From JBDUCV01 sp040003255 (GTDB taxonomy: Bacteria; Actinomycetota; Actinomycetes; Mycobacteriales; Jatrophihabitantaceae): a stretch of 32,225 nt of DNA. Location of the stretch: positions 1-32,225 of the forward strand of contig JBDUCV010000024.1 of NCBI GenBank assembly GCA_040003255.1, read 5' to 3'. The translations under genes and the position numbers were made by a program. Numbering within the stretch: the first letter of the stretch is position 1; each line of letters starts with the position of its first letter. Under the pieces are notes generated by a model that made no database searches, was not told the origin of the DNA, and was given only the letters and a program-made list of their open reading frames with translations. Positions 1 through 8,215 of this stretch are shown piece by piece.

Positions 1-317
1 GGGGTGCCTGGCGGGGGGACCGGTGCAGCGGCGGGCGGTGGCCCGGCGAGCGGTGCAGCGGCGGGCGGTGGCCCGGCGAGCGGTGTGGCGGCAGTCGGCG
101 CGGTAACGACCGCGGGTGGCTTGTCCGCGCCAAGGGGGGTGTCCGCTCGGGCGTCCCTAGCTGCGTCGTCCTCGCCCATGCCCTTCATCTCGGTCTTGAA
201 GATCCGCAACGACCGGCCGACCGAACGTGCCATGTCCGGCAACTGCTTCCAGCCGAAGAACAGGATGGCAACAACGATCAGCAGCGGGATCAAATGACCG
301 GGCGAAAACAACTCCAT
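1..317 (-). CDS. tatA: Twin-arginine translocase subunit TatA (3' end beyond window)
   Basis: Small membrane subunit that polymerises with TatC to export folded proteins across the cytoplasmic membrane. 105 codons are visible from ATG at 317; the stop lies beyond the left edge. The protein has a short N-terminus, one membrane helix (about residues 8-23), the FFGWKQLPDMARS hinge typical of actinobacterial TatA, and an amphipathic helix rich in Arg and Lys (about 25-48). A Pro/Ala-rich tail follows, with a duplicated 10-residue unit. A perfect AGGAGG at 324-329 on the minus strand precedes the ATG by 6 nt and fixes the start. It lies 63 bp downstream of hflX on the same strand. TatB is an alternative, but the FFGWKQLPD motif and short helix favour TatA. 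Confidence 0.9.
   Translation of the reverse strand, partial: MELFSPGHLIPLLIVVAILFFGWKQLPDMARSVGRSLRIFKTEMKGMGEDDAARDARADTPLGADKPPAVVTAPTAATPLAGPPPAAAPLAGPPPAAAPVPPPGT
21..80 (-). repeat. Two perfect 30-bp tandem copies inside tatA
   Basis: Bases 21-50 and 51-80 are identical 30-bp units, followed by five bases of a third copy. The period is a multiple of three, so the reading frame is kept and each copy adds ten Ala/Pro/Gly/Leu residues to the TatA C-terminal tail. This looks like a slippage expansion in a disordered cytoplasmic tail. Confidence 0.9.
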
Positions 318-380
318 GCCGAGCCTCCTGGCTGATTTCTCGTGGCCTGCGCAAGCCGCGGACTCGCCGAGCCCCGGCCG

Positions 381-1862
381 CTACGAGGGTACGCCAAGTG
401 GCTGGGCAAACGGCTCGAGAGCGGCAGCCAGATCGGGATTCACCCGGGCCGAGATCAGCGTCCCCTCGGCAGTGTGCGCCTCTGTGAGAACCTCGCCGTT
501 GCCATGGATGCGGGCCACCAGATCACCCCGCGTGTAGGGCAGCAACACGGTGAGCGCGACATCCGGGCGAGGCAAGCGTGCCTCGAGCGTGGCGCGCAAC
601 GAGTCGAGCCCGGCACCCGTCCGGGCCGACACGAACAGGGCATCGGGTGCGAGCCGTTGCAGTCGCACCAACATGTCCGGGTCGGCCGTGTCCACCTTGT
701 TGAAAACGATCTGCTCGGGCACGCCCAGCGCCTCGATCTCGCTGAACACCTCACGAACCGCGCGGATCTGAGCCTCCGGGTCGGCGTCGGACGCGTCGAC
801 GACGTGCAAGATCAGCTCGGCGTCGGCGACCTCTTCGAGCGTGGAGCGAAAGGCTTCGACAAGCTGGTGCGGCAGGTGCCGCACAAAACCCACCGTGTCG
901 GCCAATGTGAAGGGGCGACCGTCGGACGCCTGGCAACGGCGCACGGTCGGGTCGAGGGTGGCGAACAGCGCGTTCTCGACCAGCACCCCGGCATCGGTGA
1001 GCCGATTGAGCAAGGAGGACTTGCCAGCGTTGGTGTAACCGGCGAGTACCACGCTCGGCACACGTCGTTCCAGCCGACGAGCGCGCTTGACGTCCCGCGC
1101 GGTTTTCATCTGAGCGATGTCGCGGCGCAGCCGGGCCATCCGTGAGTTGATCCGACGGCGATCGATCTCGATCTTGGTCTCACCGGGTCCGCGGCCGCCG
1201 ATGCCGGCCCCGCCCGCCGTGCGGCCTCCGACCTGACGCGAAAGCGATTCACCCCAGCCGCGCAGCCGCGGCAGCAGGTATTGCATCTGGGCAAGTTCGA
1301 CCTGCGCTTTGCCCTCACGGGAACGCGCGTGCTGGGCGAAGATATCGAGGATCAGCGCGGTGCGGTCGACGACCTTGACCTTCAGCACGCCTTCGAGCTG
1401 GCTGAGCTGGCCGGGCGTGAGTTCACCGTCGCAGATGACCGTGTCTGCATTGACCGAGTGAACGATGTCACGTAGCTCCTTCGCCTTGCCAGAGCCGATG
1501 TATGTTGCCGCGTCAGGCTTGCTCCGGCGCTGGATCAACCCCTCGAGCACGTGCGATCCCGCAGTCTCGGCCAGTCTGGCCAGTTCGGCCAGGGAGTTTT
1601 CGGCGTCGCCGAGCGTGCCGCCGGTCCACACGCCCACCAGTACGACCCGCTCGAGACGCAGCTGGCGGTACTCGACCTCGGTGATGTCCTCGAGTTCGGT
1701 CGACAGACCAGCTACCCGGCGCAGCGCCTGGCGATTCTCGAGCTCGTAGGCGCCGAGGCTGTCGTCGGCAGACAAGGCGTCGTCGGCGGGGACCGCATCG
1801 TCGGTGGGAAAAGAGTTGTCGGCGAGGAACGCATCGCTTGCCGGGCGGGAGGCTTCGGTCAT
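381..1862 (-). CDS. hflX: Ribosome-associated GTPase HflX
   Basis: GTPase that binds the 50S subunit and splits or rescues stalled ribosomes under stress. It has 493 residues. The HflX N-terminal domain (about 70-260) contains the glycine-rich GGRTAGGAGIGGRGPGETK loop. The G domain follows, with G1 GYTNAGKS (275-282), G3 DTVGF (322-326) and G4 NKVD (388-391). ATG at 1862 is preceded by GGAG on the minus strand. The first 40 residues are an acidic extension with four hexapeptide repeats of the pattern xxDDxL/V. It is 43 bp downstream of dapF and probably in the miaA-dapF operon; the same order (miaA, dapF, hflX) is known in mycobacteria. Confidence 0.96.
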   Translation of the reverse strand: MTEASRPASDAFLADNSFPTDDAVPADDALSADDSLGAYELENRQALRRVAGLSTELEDITEVEYRQLRLERVVLVGVWTGGTLGDAENSLAELARLAETAGSHVLEGLIQRRSKPDAATYIGSGKAKELRDIVHSVNADTVICDGELTPGQLSQLEGVLKVKVVDRTALILDIFAQHARSREGKAQVELAQMQYLLPRLRGWGESLSRQVGGRTAGGAGIGGRGPGETKIEIDRRRINSRMARLRRDIAQMKTARDVKRARRLERRVPSVVLAGYTNAGKSSLLNRLTDAGVLVENALFATLDPTVRRCQASDGRPFTLADTVGFVRHLPHQLVEAFRSTLEEVADAELILHVVDASDADPEAQIRAVREVFSEIEALGVPEQIVFNKVDTADPDMLVRLQRLAPDALFVSARTGAGLDSLRATLEARLPRPDVALTVLLPYTRGDLVARIHGNGEVLTEAHTAEGTLISARVNPDLAAALEPFAQPLGVPS

Positions 1863-1905
1863 CGTTGCTCCATCGTGACACGGCGCAGTACCGGATCGCG
1901 AACGA

Positions 1906-2763
1906 TTACCGCCCGGCCGACTCCAGCCAGCTGGCGTCCAGCTCGATCTCGGCGACCAGCACCGCAGGACCGGTGAGCACCACCGCGCCGTCCGAACGCC
2001 AAGTCACCCAGCATGTGCCGCCCGGCACGTCGACCTGCCAGGCGGAGTCGTCACCACCACTCGCGCCGTCACCGACCGCCGCGGCCACAACGGCCGCGCA
2101 GATGCCGGTTCCGCATGAACTCGTCTCGCCCACGCCGCGCTCGTGCACCCGCATCCGGATCGTCCGCTCGCCCGTTCGCAGGACAAATTCGACGTTCTGG
2201 CCGTCAGGAAGCGGCGGCTCGACCCGGGGGGGCGTCGTGAGGTCGAGTGCCAGCAAGGCGGTGTCGCTCGGCATCGCCACGACCAGGTGCGGATTAGGAA
2301 GGCGAACCGCCGTGCTTTCGGCCCGTGTGAGGTGCGGGGGGACCGCCACCCGTGGGCCGGCGCCAAGCACCTGTGGCGTCCCCATCTCAACGGCGATGTG
2401 TTCCCCGCTCGTCCACGCCAGCCGGACCCCGCCTCGGGTAGCCACCTCAACCCGCTCGCCGGCCAGCCGCTGACCTTGCAGGTACCGCACCAACACCCGG
2501 ATTCCATTGCCGCACATCTCGGCGACCGAACCATCGGCGTTGCGATAGTCCATGAACAGCGCCGCGTCGGCTGCCATCGGCGCAGCGTCTGGATCGCGGT
2601 CGCTGCGCACCACCCGAAGCACACCGTCGGCGCCGATGCCGAATCGCCGATCACACAACGCCCGCACCAGCTCGGCGCTGAGCTCGAGACGACCGTCGAG
2701 GTCAGGCACGATGATGAAGTCGTTGCCCGTGCCGTGTCCCTTGACGACGCGCAGACGACTCAC
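1906..2763 (-). CDS. dapF: Diaminopimelate epimerase DapF
   Basis: Cofactor-independent epimerase that converts LL-2,6-diaminopimelate to the meso form, the last shared step to lysine and peptidoglycan. It has 285 residues, normal for the family. The N-terminus reads VVKGHGTGNDF. The two catalytic cysteines are C84 in AEMCGNGIR and C217 in SSCGTGICA. GTG at 2763 is chosen because it overlaps the miaA stop as GTGA (4 bp, translational coupling) and places the conserved VKGHGTGND close to the N-terminus. The reading frame stays open upstream to 2847, but that extension is Arg/Pro-rich and lies inside miaA. Confidence 0.96.
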   Translation of the reverse strand: MSRLRVVKGHGTGNDFIIVPDLDGRLELSAELVRALCDRRFGIGADGVLRVVRSDRDPDAAPMAADAALFMDYRNADGSVAEMCGNGIRVLVRYLQGQRLAGERVEVATRGGVRLAWTSGEHIAVEMGTPQVLGAGPRVAVPPHLTRAESTAVRLPNPHLVVAMPSDTALLALDLTTPPRVEPPLPDGQNVEFVLRTGERTIRMRVHERGVGETSSCGTGICAAVVAAAVGDGASGGDDSAWQVDVPGGTCWVTWRSDGAVVLTGPAVLVAEIELDASWLESAGR

Positions 2764-3680
2764 CTGTCCAGGATATTGGTGACCTGGTCGAGGAGCCCGG
2801 GCGCGGCCGCGTCGAACCACCGGATCCGGGGATCGCGCCGGAACCACGAACGCTGGCGGCGCACGAATCGTCTGGTCGCCCGGACGGTGGCCTCGAGCGC
2901 CACGCCGAGGTCCCCGACCACCGCCCCGGTGTCGTCCAGGCAGCCCATAACCTGTGCGTAGCCGAGTGCCTTGCCCGCAGTCGGGCTGGTGCGCAGTCCG
3001 GCAGTTAGCAGGGCGCGGACCTCCTCCAGGAAACCGGCCTGCATCATCCGGTCGACCCGCAAGGCCACCCGCTCGTCGAGATCGTCGCGGTCCAGGCCGA
3101 TCTGCACGCAGTCATAGATGGACTCGAACGCCGGCATCGTCGCCAGGAACGGGCGGCCGGTCAGTTCGATGACCTCGAGCGCCCGGACGATGCGACGACC
3201 GTTGGTAGGCAGGATCGATGCCGCGGCCGCGGCGTCGAGGGTGGCCAGCCGGGCATGCAGGGACGCTGGCCCGCTTACTGCCAGCTCGCTGAGCAATCGG
3301 TTTCGGATACTCAGCGACTCTCCGGGGAACTCCAGGCGGTCCAGCGCGCCGCGCACGTACAGCCCCGATCCGCCGACCACGACGGGAAGTCGAGCTCGAC
3401 CGTGAATGTCGGTGATCGTGCTCCGCGCCAGCCGTTGGTACTCGGCCACCGCGGCGGACTTGGTGATCGGCCAGAGGTCGAGCAGGTGATGAGGGACACC
3501 ATGCCGCTGCGCCCGGTTGATCTTGGCGGTTCCGACGTCCATGCCGATATAGAGCTGCATCGAGTCGGCGTTGACGATCTCGGCGTCAAGTCGAGTCGCC
3601 AGCGCAACGGCCAGTTCGGACTTTCCGGTCGCGGTGGGGCCCACGATCGCGACGACCCGGCGGCCAGTCACGTCAGTCAC
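2760..3680 (-). CDS. miaA: tRNA dimethylallyltransferase MiaA
   Basis: Transfers the dimethylallyl group of DMAPP to N6 of A37 in tRNAs that read UNN codons. The product is the substrate of MiaB, encoded about 1.4 kb away (5036-6457) on the same strand. It has 306 residues, with P-loop GPTATGKS (14-21), the NADSMQLYIGMDVGTAK substrate loop (from residue 37) and the GGSGLY segment. GTG at 3680 starts inside the last codons of the small ORF at 3673-3798 (8-bp overlap), so translation is probably coupled. No clear Shine-Dalgarno is seen. Its 3' end overlaps dapF by 4 bp. Confidence 0.96.
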   Translation of the reverse strand: MTDVTGRRVVAIVGPTATGKSELAVALATRLDAEIVNADSMQLYIGMDVGTAKINRAQRHGVPHHLLDLWPITKSAAVAEYQRLARSTITDIHGRARLPVVVGGSGLYVRGALDRLEFPGESLSIRNRLLSELAVSGPASLHARLATLDAAAAASILPTNGRRIVRALEVIELTGRPFLATMPAFESIYDCVQIGLDRDDLDERVALRVDRMMQAGFLEEVRALLTAGLRTSPTAGKALGYAQVMGCLDDTGAVVGDLGVALEATVRATRRFVRRQRSWFRRDPRIRWFDAAAPGLLDQVTNILDR

Positions 3681-3798
3681 TTGGCGACCCGTCAGCCGAT
3701 CCGATCACGGCGAAGCGTTCGGCCCACTGGGCGACGTGGCTGAGCCCTTCGGGTACGAGGACAGGCGGATGAAGGCAGAACGCCGCGCCGGCGATCAT
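3673..3798 (-). pseudogene. 41-codon leader ORF, apparent relic of an extradiol-dioxygenase-like gene
   Basis: The ORF begins MIAGAAFCLHPPVLVPE. This resembles the first residues of the class III extradiol dioxygenase (subunit B)-like proteins (about 230 residues) that sit just upstream of miaA in many actinomycetes, whose N-termini as I recall them read like MLVAAAVCPCPPLLVPE. The next residues, GLSHVAQW, resemble the C-terminal HVAxW stretch of that family, so the middle appears deleted in frame. The start is supported by a TAGCCT hexamer (3805-3810) exactly 6 nt before the ATG, with no Shine-Dalgarno. The stop lies 8 nt inside miaA. The similarity is from memory, not a search. Whether the peptide is made, or only serves to deliver ribosomes to miaA, is unknown. 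Confidence 0.6.
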
Positions 3799-3804
3799 CG
3801 CTGC

Positions 3805-3810
3805 AGGCTA
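3805..3810 (-). promoter_or_regulatory. Probable -10 box for the miaA-dapF-hflX operon (leaderless start)
   Basis: TAGCCT on the minus strand, followed by 6 nt and the ATG at 3798. This fits the actinobacterial TAnnnT -10 element with transcription starting at, or next to, the start codon. No recognisable -35 is seen. Confidence 0.6.
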
Positions 3811-3850
3811 ACGGTCATGGCATGCGGGCGACCGGGACGCGGTAATCGTG

Positions 3851-3856
3851 TCTAAT
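3851..3856 (+). promoter_or_regulatory. Possible -10 box for the DUF349 gene
   Basis: TCTAAT, 8 nt before the ATG at 3865, with no Shine-Dalgarno between. This suggests a leaderless or near-leaderless transcript divergent from the miaA operon. The hexamer deviates from TAnnnT. Confidence 0.35.
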
Positions 3857-3864
3857 GCTGTGTC

Positions 3865-5049
3865 ATGAGCTCGGAGTGGGGGCGGATCGCCGACGACGGC
3901 ACGGTCTACCTGCGCACGGCCGACGGCGAGCGGGAGATCGGATCCTGGCAGGCCGGCGACGCTGACGCTGGCATCGCCTTCTACACCCGCCGTTACGAAG
4001 ACCTCGAGACCGAGCTGACCCTGCTGGAGAAGCGGCTGACATCCGGCACCGCGGATCCGGGATCCACTCGTTCCCACGCCGCTGAGCTGCGCGAAAGCTT
4101 GACGGCGGTGTCCGCCATCGGGGATCTCGCCGCCTTGGAGGCTCGGCTGATCGCGCTGATCACAACAGCGGACGAGCGGCTCAGTGCCCAAGCCGTCGCC
4201 CGCGAGCGGGCCCGCGCAGACGCGATCGCCGCGAAGGAGGCGCTGGCTGCTGAGGCCGAGAAAATCGCCGAATCCGCCACGTCCTGGAAGGCGTCGGGCG
4301 ACCGGCTGCGCGCGATCGTGGACGAGTGGAAGTTGATCAAGGGCATCGACCGCAAGACTGACGACGCGTTGTGGAAGCGGTTTTCCGGCGCCCGAGACGC
4401 CTTTGGTAAGCGTCGTGGGCAACACTTCGCCGCACTCGACGCCGAACGCGGCACGGCCAGGCAGGCCAAGGAGAAGCTCGCCGAACGGGCCGAGGAGTTA
4501 TCGGCGTCGTCGGATTGGCGCGACACGGCGGCCGCGATGCGTGACCTGATGACGGAGTGGAAAGCAGCGCCGCGGGCGAGCCGGGATGTTGAAAACGCCC
4601 TGTGGGCACGGTTCCGGGCCGCACAGGACGTGTTCTTCGCCCGCCGGGCGGAGGTGCAAAGCGAACGCGACGCCGAGCAGGTGGGCAATCAGCGGGCCAA
4701 GGAGGCGATCGTCGCCAAGGTGGAGTCGCTCGAGTTGACCGACGTGCGGACGGCACAGGCGGCGTTGCGTGACCTGCAGGCACAGTTCGACGAGATCGGG
4801 CACGTACCGCGCGATGCCATCCGGCAGATCGACGAGCGGATGCGCGCCGCCGAGCAACGGGTCCGGCAGGCGGTCGAGGCGGACTGGCAACGGACCAGTG
4901 CCGCTACCAACCCGTTCCTGGGCCAGTTGCGGGAGCGGCTCGCCGAAGCCGAGCAGAAACTTGATCGGGCTCGGCAGTCCGGCGACCCAGCACGGATTGG
5001 TAAGGCCGAAGCTGAGGTGGCCGCGCGCCGCGCACTCATCCCCGACTGA
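3865..5049 (+). CDS. DUF349 domain coiled-coil protein
   Basis: A 394-residue, Ala/Glu/Arg-rich, largely helical cytoplasmic protein with three DUF349 repeats (about 138-188, 215-265 and 290-340). Each carries the W-x6-LWxRF-type pattern or a variant (DALWKRFSGARDAF; NALWARFRAAQDVFF; the third is degenerate). An N-terminal part of about 40 residues (WGRIADDGTVYLRTADGERE) is typical of the actinobacterial family. Orthologues sit next to miaA/miaB in mycobacteria and streptomycetes. No enzymatic motif is visible and the molecular role is not established. It converges on miaB, and the two reading frames overlap tail to tail by 14 bp (5036-5049). Confidence 0.88.
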   Translation: MSSEWGRIADDGTVYLRTADGEREIGSWQAGDADAGIAFYTRRYEDLETELTLLEKRLTSGTADPGSTRSHAAELRESLTAVSAIGDLAALEARLIALITTADERLSAQAVARERARADAIAAKEALAAEAEKIAESATSWKASGDRLRAIVDEWKLIKGIDRKTDDALWKRFSGARDAFGKRRGQHFAALDAERGTARQAKEKLAERAEELSASSDWRDTAAAMRDLMTEWKAAPRASRDVENALWARFRAAQDVFFARRAEVQSERDAEQVGNQRAKEAIVAKVESLELTDVRTAQAALRDLQAQFDEIGHVPRDAIRQIDERMRAAEQRVRQAVEADWQRTSAATNPFLGQLRERLAEAEQKLDRARQSGDPARIGKAEAEVAARRALIPD

Positions 5050-6457
5050 GGAGCGGCAATAGTCGCCGTGCCTGACCACGCGCCGGCGCAGCAGCTTCGC
5101 CGCGCCAGCGGCGATGATGCGTGATACCCGCATCGGCGATCAGGTGGTGCGGTGCGGCGTAGCTGACCGTCGACGTCACGACGTCGCCCGGGCCGATGTC
5201 ACGGCCTCCGGTGGCGACGTGCACCAACCGGCCGTCACGTGCCCTCCCGGACACCCGACCCGTTGCGCCGTCCTTGCGTCCCTCGCCGGCGCTGACCAGT
5301 ACCTCGACGTCGCGGCCGACCAAGGCCCGGCTCGCATCCCAGGAGATCTCGTCCTGCAAGGTGACCAAGCGCTCGTAGCGTTCCTGCAACACCGACTTGG
5401 CCACCTGCCCGGACATGGTCGCAGCCGGCGTGCCGGGACGCGGCGAGTACTTGAACGTGTACGCACTGGCGAACCGAGCCTCCCGCACCGCATGCAGGGT
5501 CTGCTCGAAGTCGTCCTCGGTCTCGCCGGGGAAGCCCACGATGACGTCGGTGGTGATCGCGGCGGCCGGCATCGCCGAGCGAACCTTGCCGATGATCTCG
5601 AGGTAACGCTGCTGACGGTAGCTGCGGCGCATCGCCCGCAGCACCGCATCGGAGCCGGACTGCATCGGCATGTGCAGCTGCGGGCAGACGTTCGGCGTCT
5701 CGGCCATTGCCTCGATGACGTCGTCGGTGAAATCTCGCGGGTGCGGGCTGGTGAAGCGGACTCGCTCCAACCCGTCGAGCTCCCCGCACGCTCGAAGCAG
5801 CTTCGCGAACGCGCGACGATCACCGAAGGAACGTCCGTATGAGTTCACGTTCTGCCCGAGCAGAGTGATCTCGACGACGCCGGAGTCGACCAGCGCCCGG
5901 ATCTCTGCGAGCACGTCACGGGGATCGCGGTCGGTCTCGACGCCACGCAGACTCGGCACGATGCAGAAGGTGCAGCTGTTATCGCACCCGACACTGATCG
6001 ACACCCAGGCCGCGTACGCCGATTCGCGGCGGCTGGGCAGATCCGACGGGAAGTTCCGCAGCGACTCGAGGATCTCCACTTGCGCCTCGGCGTTGTGCCG
6101 TGCTCGCTCGAGCAGCACGGGCAGGCTCGCCAGGTTGTGAGTGCCAAACACGACATCGACCCAGGGGGCCTTCTCGATGATGCGGCCGCGGTCCTTCTGC
6201 GCCAGGCAGCCGCCCACGGCGATCTGCATGCCCGGACGCTTCTGCTTGGCTGGGACGAGCCGGCCCAGATTGCCGTACAGCCGGTTGTCGGCGTTCTCGC
6301 GGACTGCGCAGGTGTTGAACACGACTAGGTCGACGTCATCCCCTGCGTCGTCGCGGGCGCGGTCGTAGCCGGCCTGCTCGAGCAGTCCGGCCAGACGTTC
6401 GGAATCGTGCACGTTCATCTGGCACCCGTAGGTGCGGATGGCGTAGGTGCGTGTCAT
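5036..6457 (-). CDS. miaB: tRNA-2-methylthio-N6-dimethylallyladenosine synthase MiaB
   Basis: Radical-SAM methylthiotransferase that adds a methylthio group to i6A37 of tRNA, completing the modification started by MiaA. It has 473 residues. The N-terminal UPF0004 domain has cluster cysteines C12 (TYGCQMN), C50 (NTCAVREN) and C84 (GGCLAQ). The radical-SAM CxxxCxxC is C158, C162 and C165 (GCDNSCTFC). A C-terminal TRAM domain precedes a basic tail. ATG at 6457 has no Shine-Dalgarno. TATCCT at 6467-6472 may be a private -10 box starting RNA 2-3 nt before the ATG. It follows rny by 30 bp on the same strand. Confidence 0.96.
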   Translation of the reverse strand: MTRTYAIRTYGCQMNVHDSERLAGLLEQAGYDRARDDAGDDVDLVVFNTCAVRENADNRLYGNLGRLVPAKQKRPGMQIAVGGCLAQKDRGRIIEKAPWVDVVFGTHNLASLPVLLERARHNAEAQVEILESLRNFPSDLPSRRESAYAAWVSISVGCDNSCTFCIVPSLRGVETDRDPRDVLAEIRALVDSGVVEITLLGQNVNSYGRSFGDRRAFAKLLRACGELDGLERVRFTSPHPRDFTDDVIEAMAETPNVCPQLHMPMQSGSDAVLRAMRRSYRQQRYLEIIGKVRSAMPAAAITTDVIVGFPGETEDDFEQTLHAVREARFASAYTFKYSPRPGTPAATMSGQVAKSVLQERYERLVTLQDEISWDASRALVGRDVEVLVSAGEGRKDGATGRVSGRARDGRLVHVATGGRDIGPGDVVTSTVSYAAPHHLIADAGITHHRRWRGEAAAPARGQARRLLPLLSRG

Positions 6458-6466
6458 GACCCGTCG

Positions 6467-6472
6467 AGGATA
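6467..6472 (-). promoter_or_regulatory. Possible -10 box for miaB
   Basis: TATCCT on the minus strand, 9 nt before the miaB ATG, in the 30-bp gap after rny. It could give a near-leaderless miaB transcript in addition to read-through from rny. Confidence 0.35.
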
Positions 6473-6487
6473 CGGGCGCGTTCGGCT

Positions 6488-8215
6488 TTAATGCGCCACC
6501 TCGGTGGCTCGCAACTCCCGCACGACGGTGACTCGAATCTGGCCAGGATAGGTCAGCTCGTCCTCGATCTGTTTGGCGATCTCACGGGCGATCACCCCAG
6601 CGGCCAGATCGTCGACCTCGGATGGCTCCACCATCACCCGAAGCTCCCGGCCGGCCTGCATCGCGAATACCTTCTCGACGCCAGCCATCGCGGCCCCAAT
6701 CTCCTCGATGCGGGCCAGCCGCTTGACGTAATTCTCCAGCGATTCACGGCGCGCGCCGGGACGCGCGGCCGAGCAGGTGTCGGCGGCCTGGGTGAGCACA
6801 GCCTCGATGGTTCGCGGCGCGACCTCGTTGTGGTGCGCCTCGACCGCGTGTGCCACCGCCTCACTTTCGCCGTACTTACGCAGCAGATCGGCGCCGATGA
6901 TCGCATGGCTGCCCTCGACCTCGTGGGTAAGCGCCTTGCCAATGTCGTGCAAGAACGCGCACCGCTTGATCAGCGTGGGCTCCAGGCCCAGCTCGGCGGC
7001 CATCACTCCCCCGATGTGCGCGGTCTCGACCAAGTGACCGAGCACGTTTTGGCCATAGCTGGTGCGGTACTTCAACCGCCCGAGCGTTGGCAGCAGCCGC
7101 TCGTCCAAGTCGCTGATTCCCACGTCGGCGAGCGCGTCACGGGCGGCGCGCATACACAGCTCATCGACCTCGGCCTTGCTGGTCTCATAGACCTCCTCGA
7201 TCCGGTGCGGGTGGATCCGCCCGTCGAGAATCAGCTTTTCGAGGGTGAGCCGGCCGATCTCACGGCGCACCGGGTCGAAGCAGGACAGCAGGACCGCCTC
7301 GGGCGTGTCGTCGATGATGACGTTGACCCCGGTCACCGACTCGAATGCGCGGATATTGCGGCCCTCGCGGCCGATGATCCGGCCCTTCATCTCCTCGGCC
7401 GGCAGCTGCAGCACGCTGACAACGGATTCGCTGGTCTGTTCGCTGGCCACCCGCTGAACCGCCTCGACGACGACCGCGCGGGCACGCTCGGTGCCTTCGG
7501 CGCGCGCCTCGTTCTCGATCGTGCGTACAAGCAACGCTGCGTCGCGCCGCGCGCTCGCCTCAACGGCGGCCATTAACTCCGCCTTCGCTGCCTCGCTCGT
7601 TAGACCCGCGATGCGTTCCAGCTCCCGGTGATGTTCCTCAGCGCGGATCGTCAGGTCGGCGTCGCGCTCGTCGAGCAGCCGTTCACGCTCGTCGAGTTGC
7701 CGCAGCGCCCGGTCTAGCTCGGCGGACTCGGCCTCCAGTCGGACGGACTGGGCCGCGAGCCGGGCCTCGGTCTCGTCGAGCCGGGTCGCCTGGGCTGCGA
7801 GCTCGCGACCGGTTTGGCGCAGTTCCGTCGTGAGGGTCGCAACCTCCGCCTCCGCGTTGCGCCGAGCTTCGGCGATGACGCTCGCCGCGTCCACATCAGC
7901 CTTGGCACGTGCACCCTCGGCGGCACTGCGGGCGGTCGAGACGTCGGACTGGGCGGCCCGGCGTAGGGCTTCGACCTCCGCCAAAACGGCCCGGCGGTGC
8001 GCGGCTGCCTCGGTCTGGGCCAATTGACGGATGGACGCGGCCTCGGCGTCGGCAATGCGGCGAGCCGATTCGGGGTAGCTGTCGGTGTCGGTGCTCAAGT
8101 CGTCGGTAGCCCCCACCGAGCCGCCCGATCCCCGTCCGCGGCGACGGTAGGAGTCGATGAAATACCAACCCAGGACGAACGTGACTCCGATGGCTGCGTA
8201 CAGGACCCCGTTCAC
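6488..8215 (-). CDS. rny: Ribonuclease Y
   Basis: Membrane-anchored endoribonuclease that initiates mRNA decay. It has 575 residues. A single N-terminal membrane helix (about 3-20) is followed by a Gly/Ser linker and a long Ala/Glu/Arg coiled coil (about 50-255). Then come the KH domain with GRIIGREGRN (278-287) and the HD domain with catalytic H423-D424 in FLHDIGKA and the upstream H394/H400 segment. It is longer than the Firmicute enzyme (about 520 residues) because of the coiled coil. GTG at 8215 has a perfect AGGAGG 5 nt upstream. It lies between recX and miaB, separated from recX by a 342-bp leader. M. tuberculosis lacks this enzyme, so the host differs from it. Confidence 0.96.
   Translation of the reverse strand: MNGVLYAAIGVTFVLGWYFIDSYRRRGRGSGGSVGATDDLSTDTDSYPESARRIADAEAASIRQLAQTEAAAHRRAVLAEVEALRRAAQSDVSTARSAAEGARAKADVDAASVIAEARRNAEAEVATLTTELRQTGRELAAQATRLDETEARLAAQSVRLEAESAELDRALRQLDERERLLDERDADLTIRAEEHHRELERIAGLTSEAAKAELMAAVEASARRDAALLVRTIENEARAEGTERARAVVVEAVQRVASEQTSESVVSVLQLPAEEMKGRIIGREGRNIRAFESVTGVNVIIDDTPEAVLLSCFDPVRREIGRLTLEKLILDGRIHPHRIEEVYETSKAEVDELCMRAARDALADVGISDLDERLLPTLGRLKYRTSYGQNVLGHLVETAHIGGVMAAELGLEPTLIKRCAFLHDIGKALTHEVEGSHAIIGADLLRKYGESEAVAHAVEAHHNEVAPRTIEAVLTQAADTCSAARPGARRESLENYVKRLARIEEIGAAMAGVEKVFAMQAGRELRVMVEPSEVDDLAAGVIAREIAKQIEDELTYPGQIRVTVVRELRATEVAH

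Noticed and set aside
4..297. 97-codon plus-strand open frame antisense to tatA
   Set aside because: The minus-strand frame encodes a recognisable TatA with an AGGAGG site; the plus-strand frame is its GC-rich shadow with Gly/Ala low complexity.
342..1145. 267-codon plus-strand open frame antisense to hflX
   Set aside because: It lies wholly opposite the conserved GTPase domain and has no known motif. Long antisense frames are expected at this GC content; the same holds for those opposite dapF (2143-2961), rny (6407-7576), thyX/alkX (26065-27228) and lhr (14504-15532).
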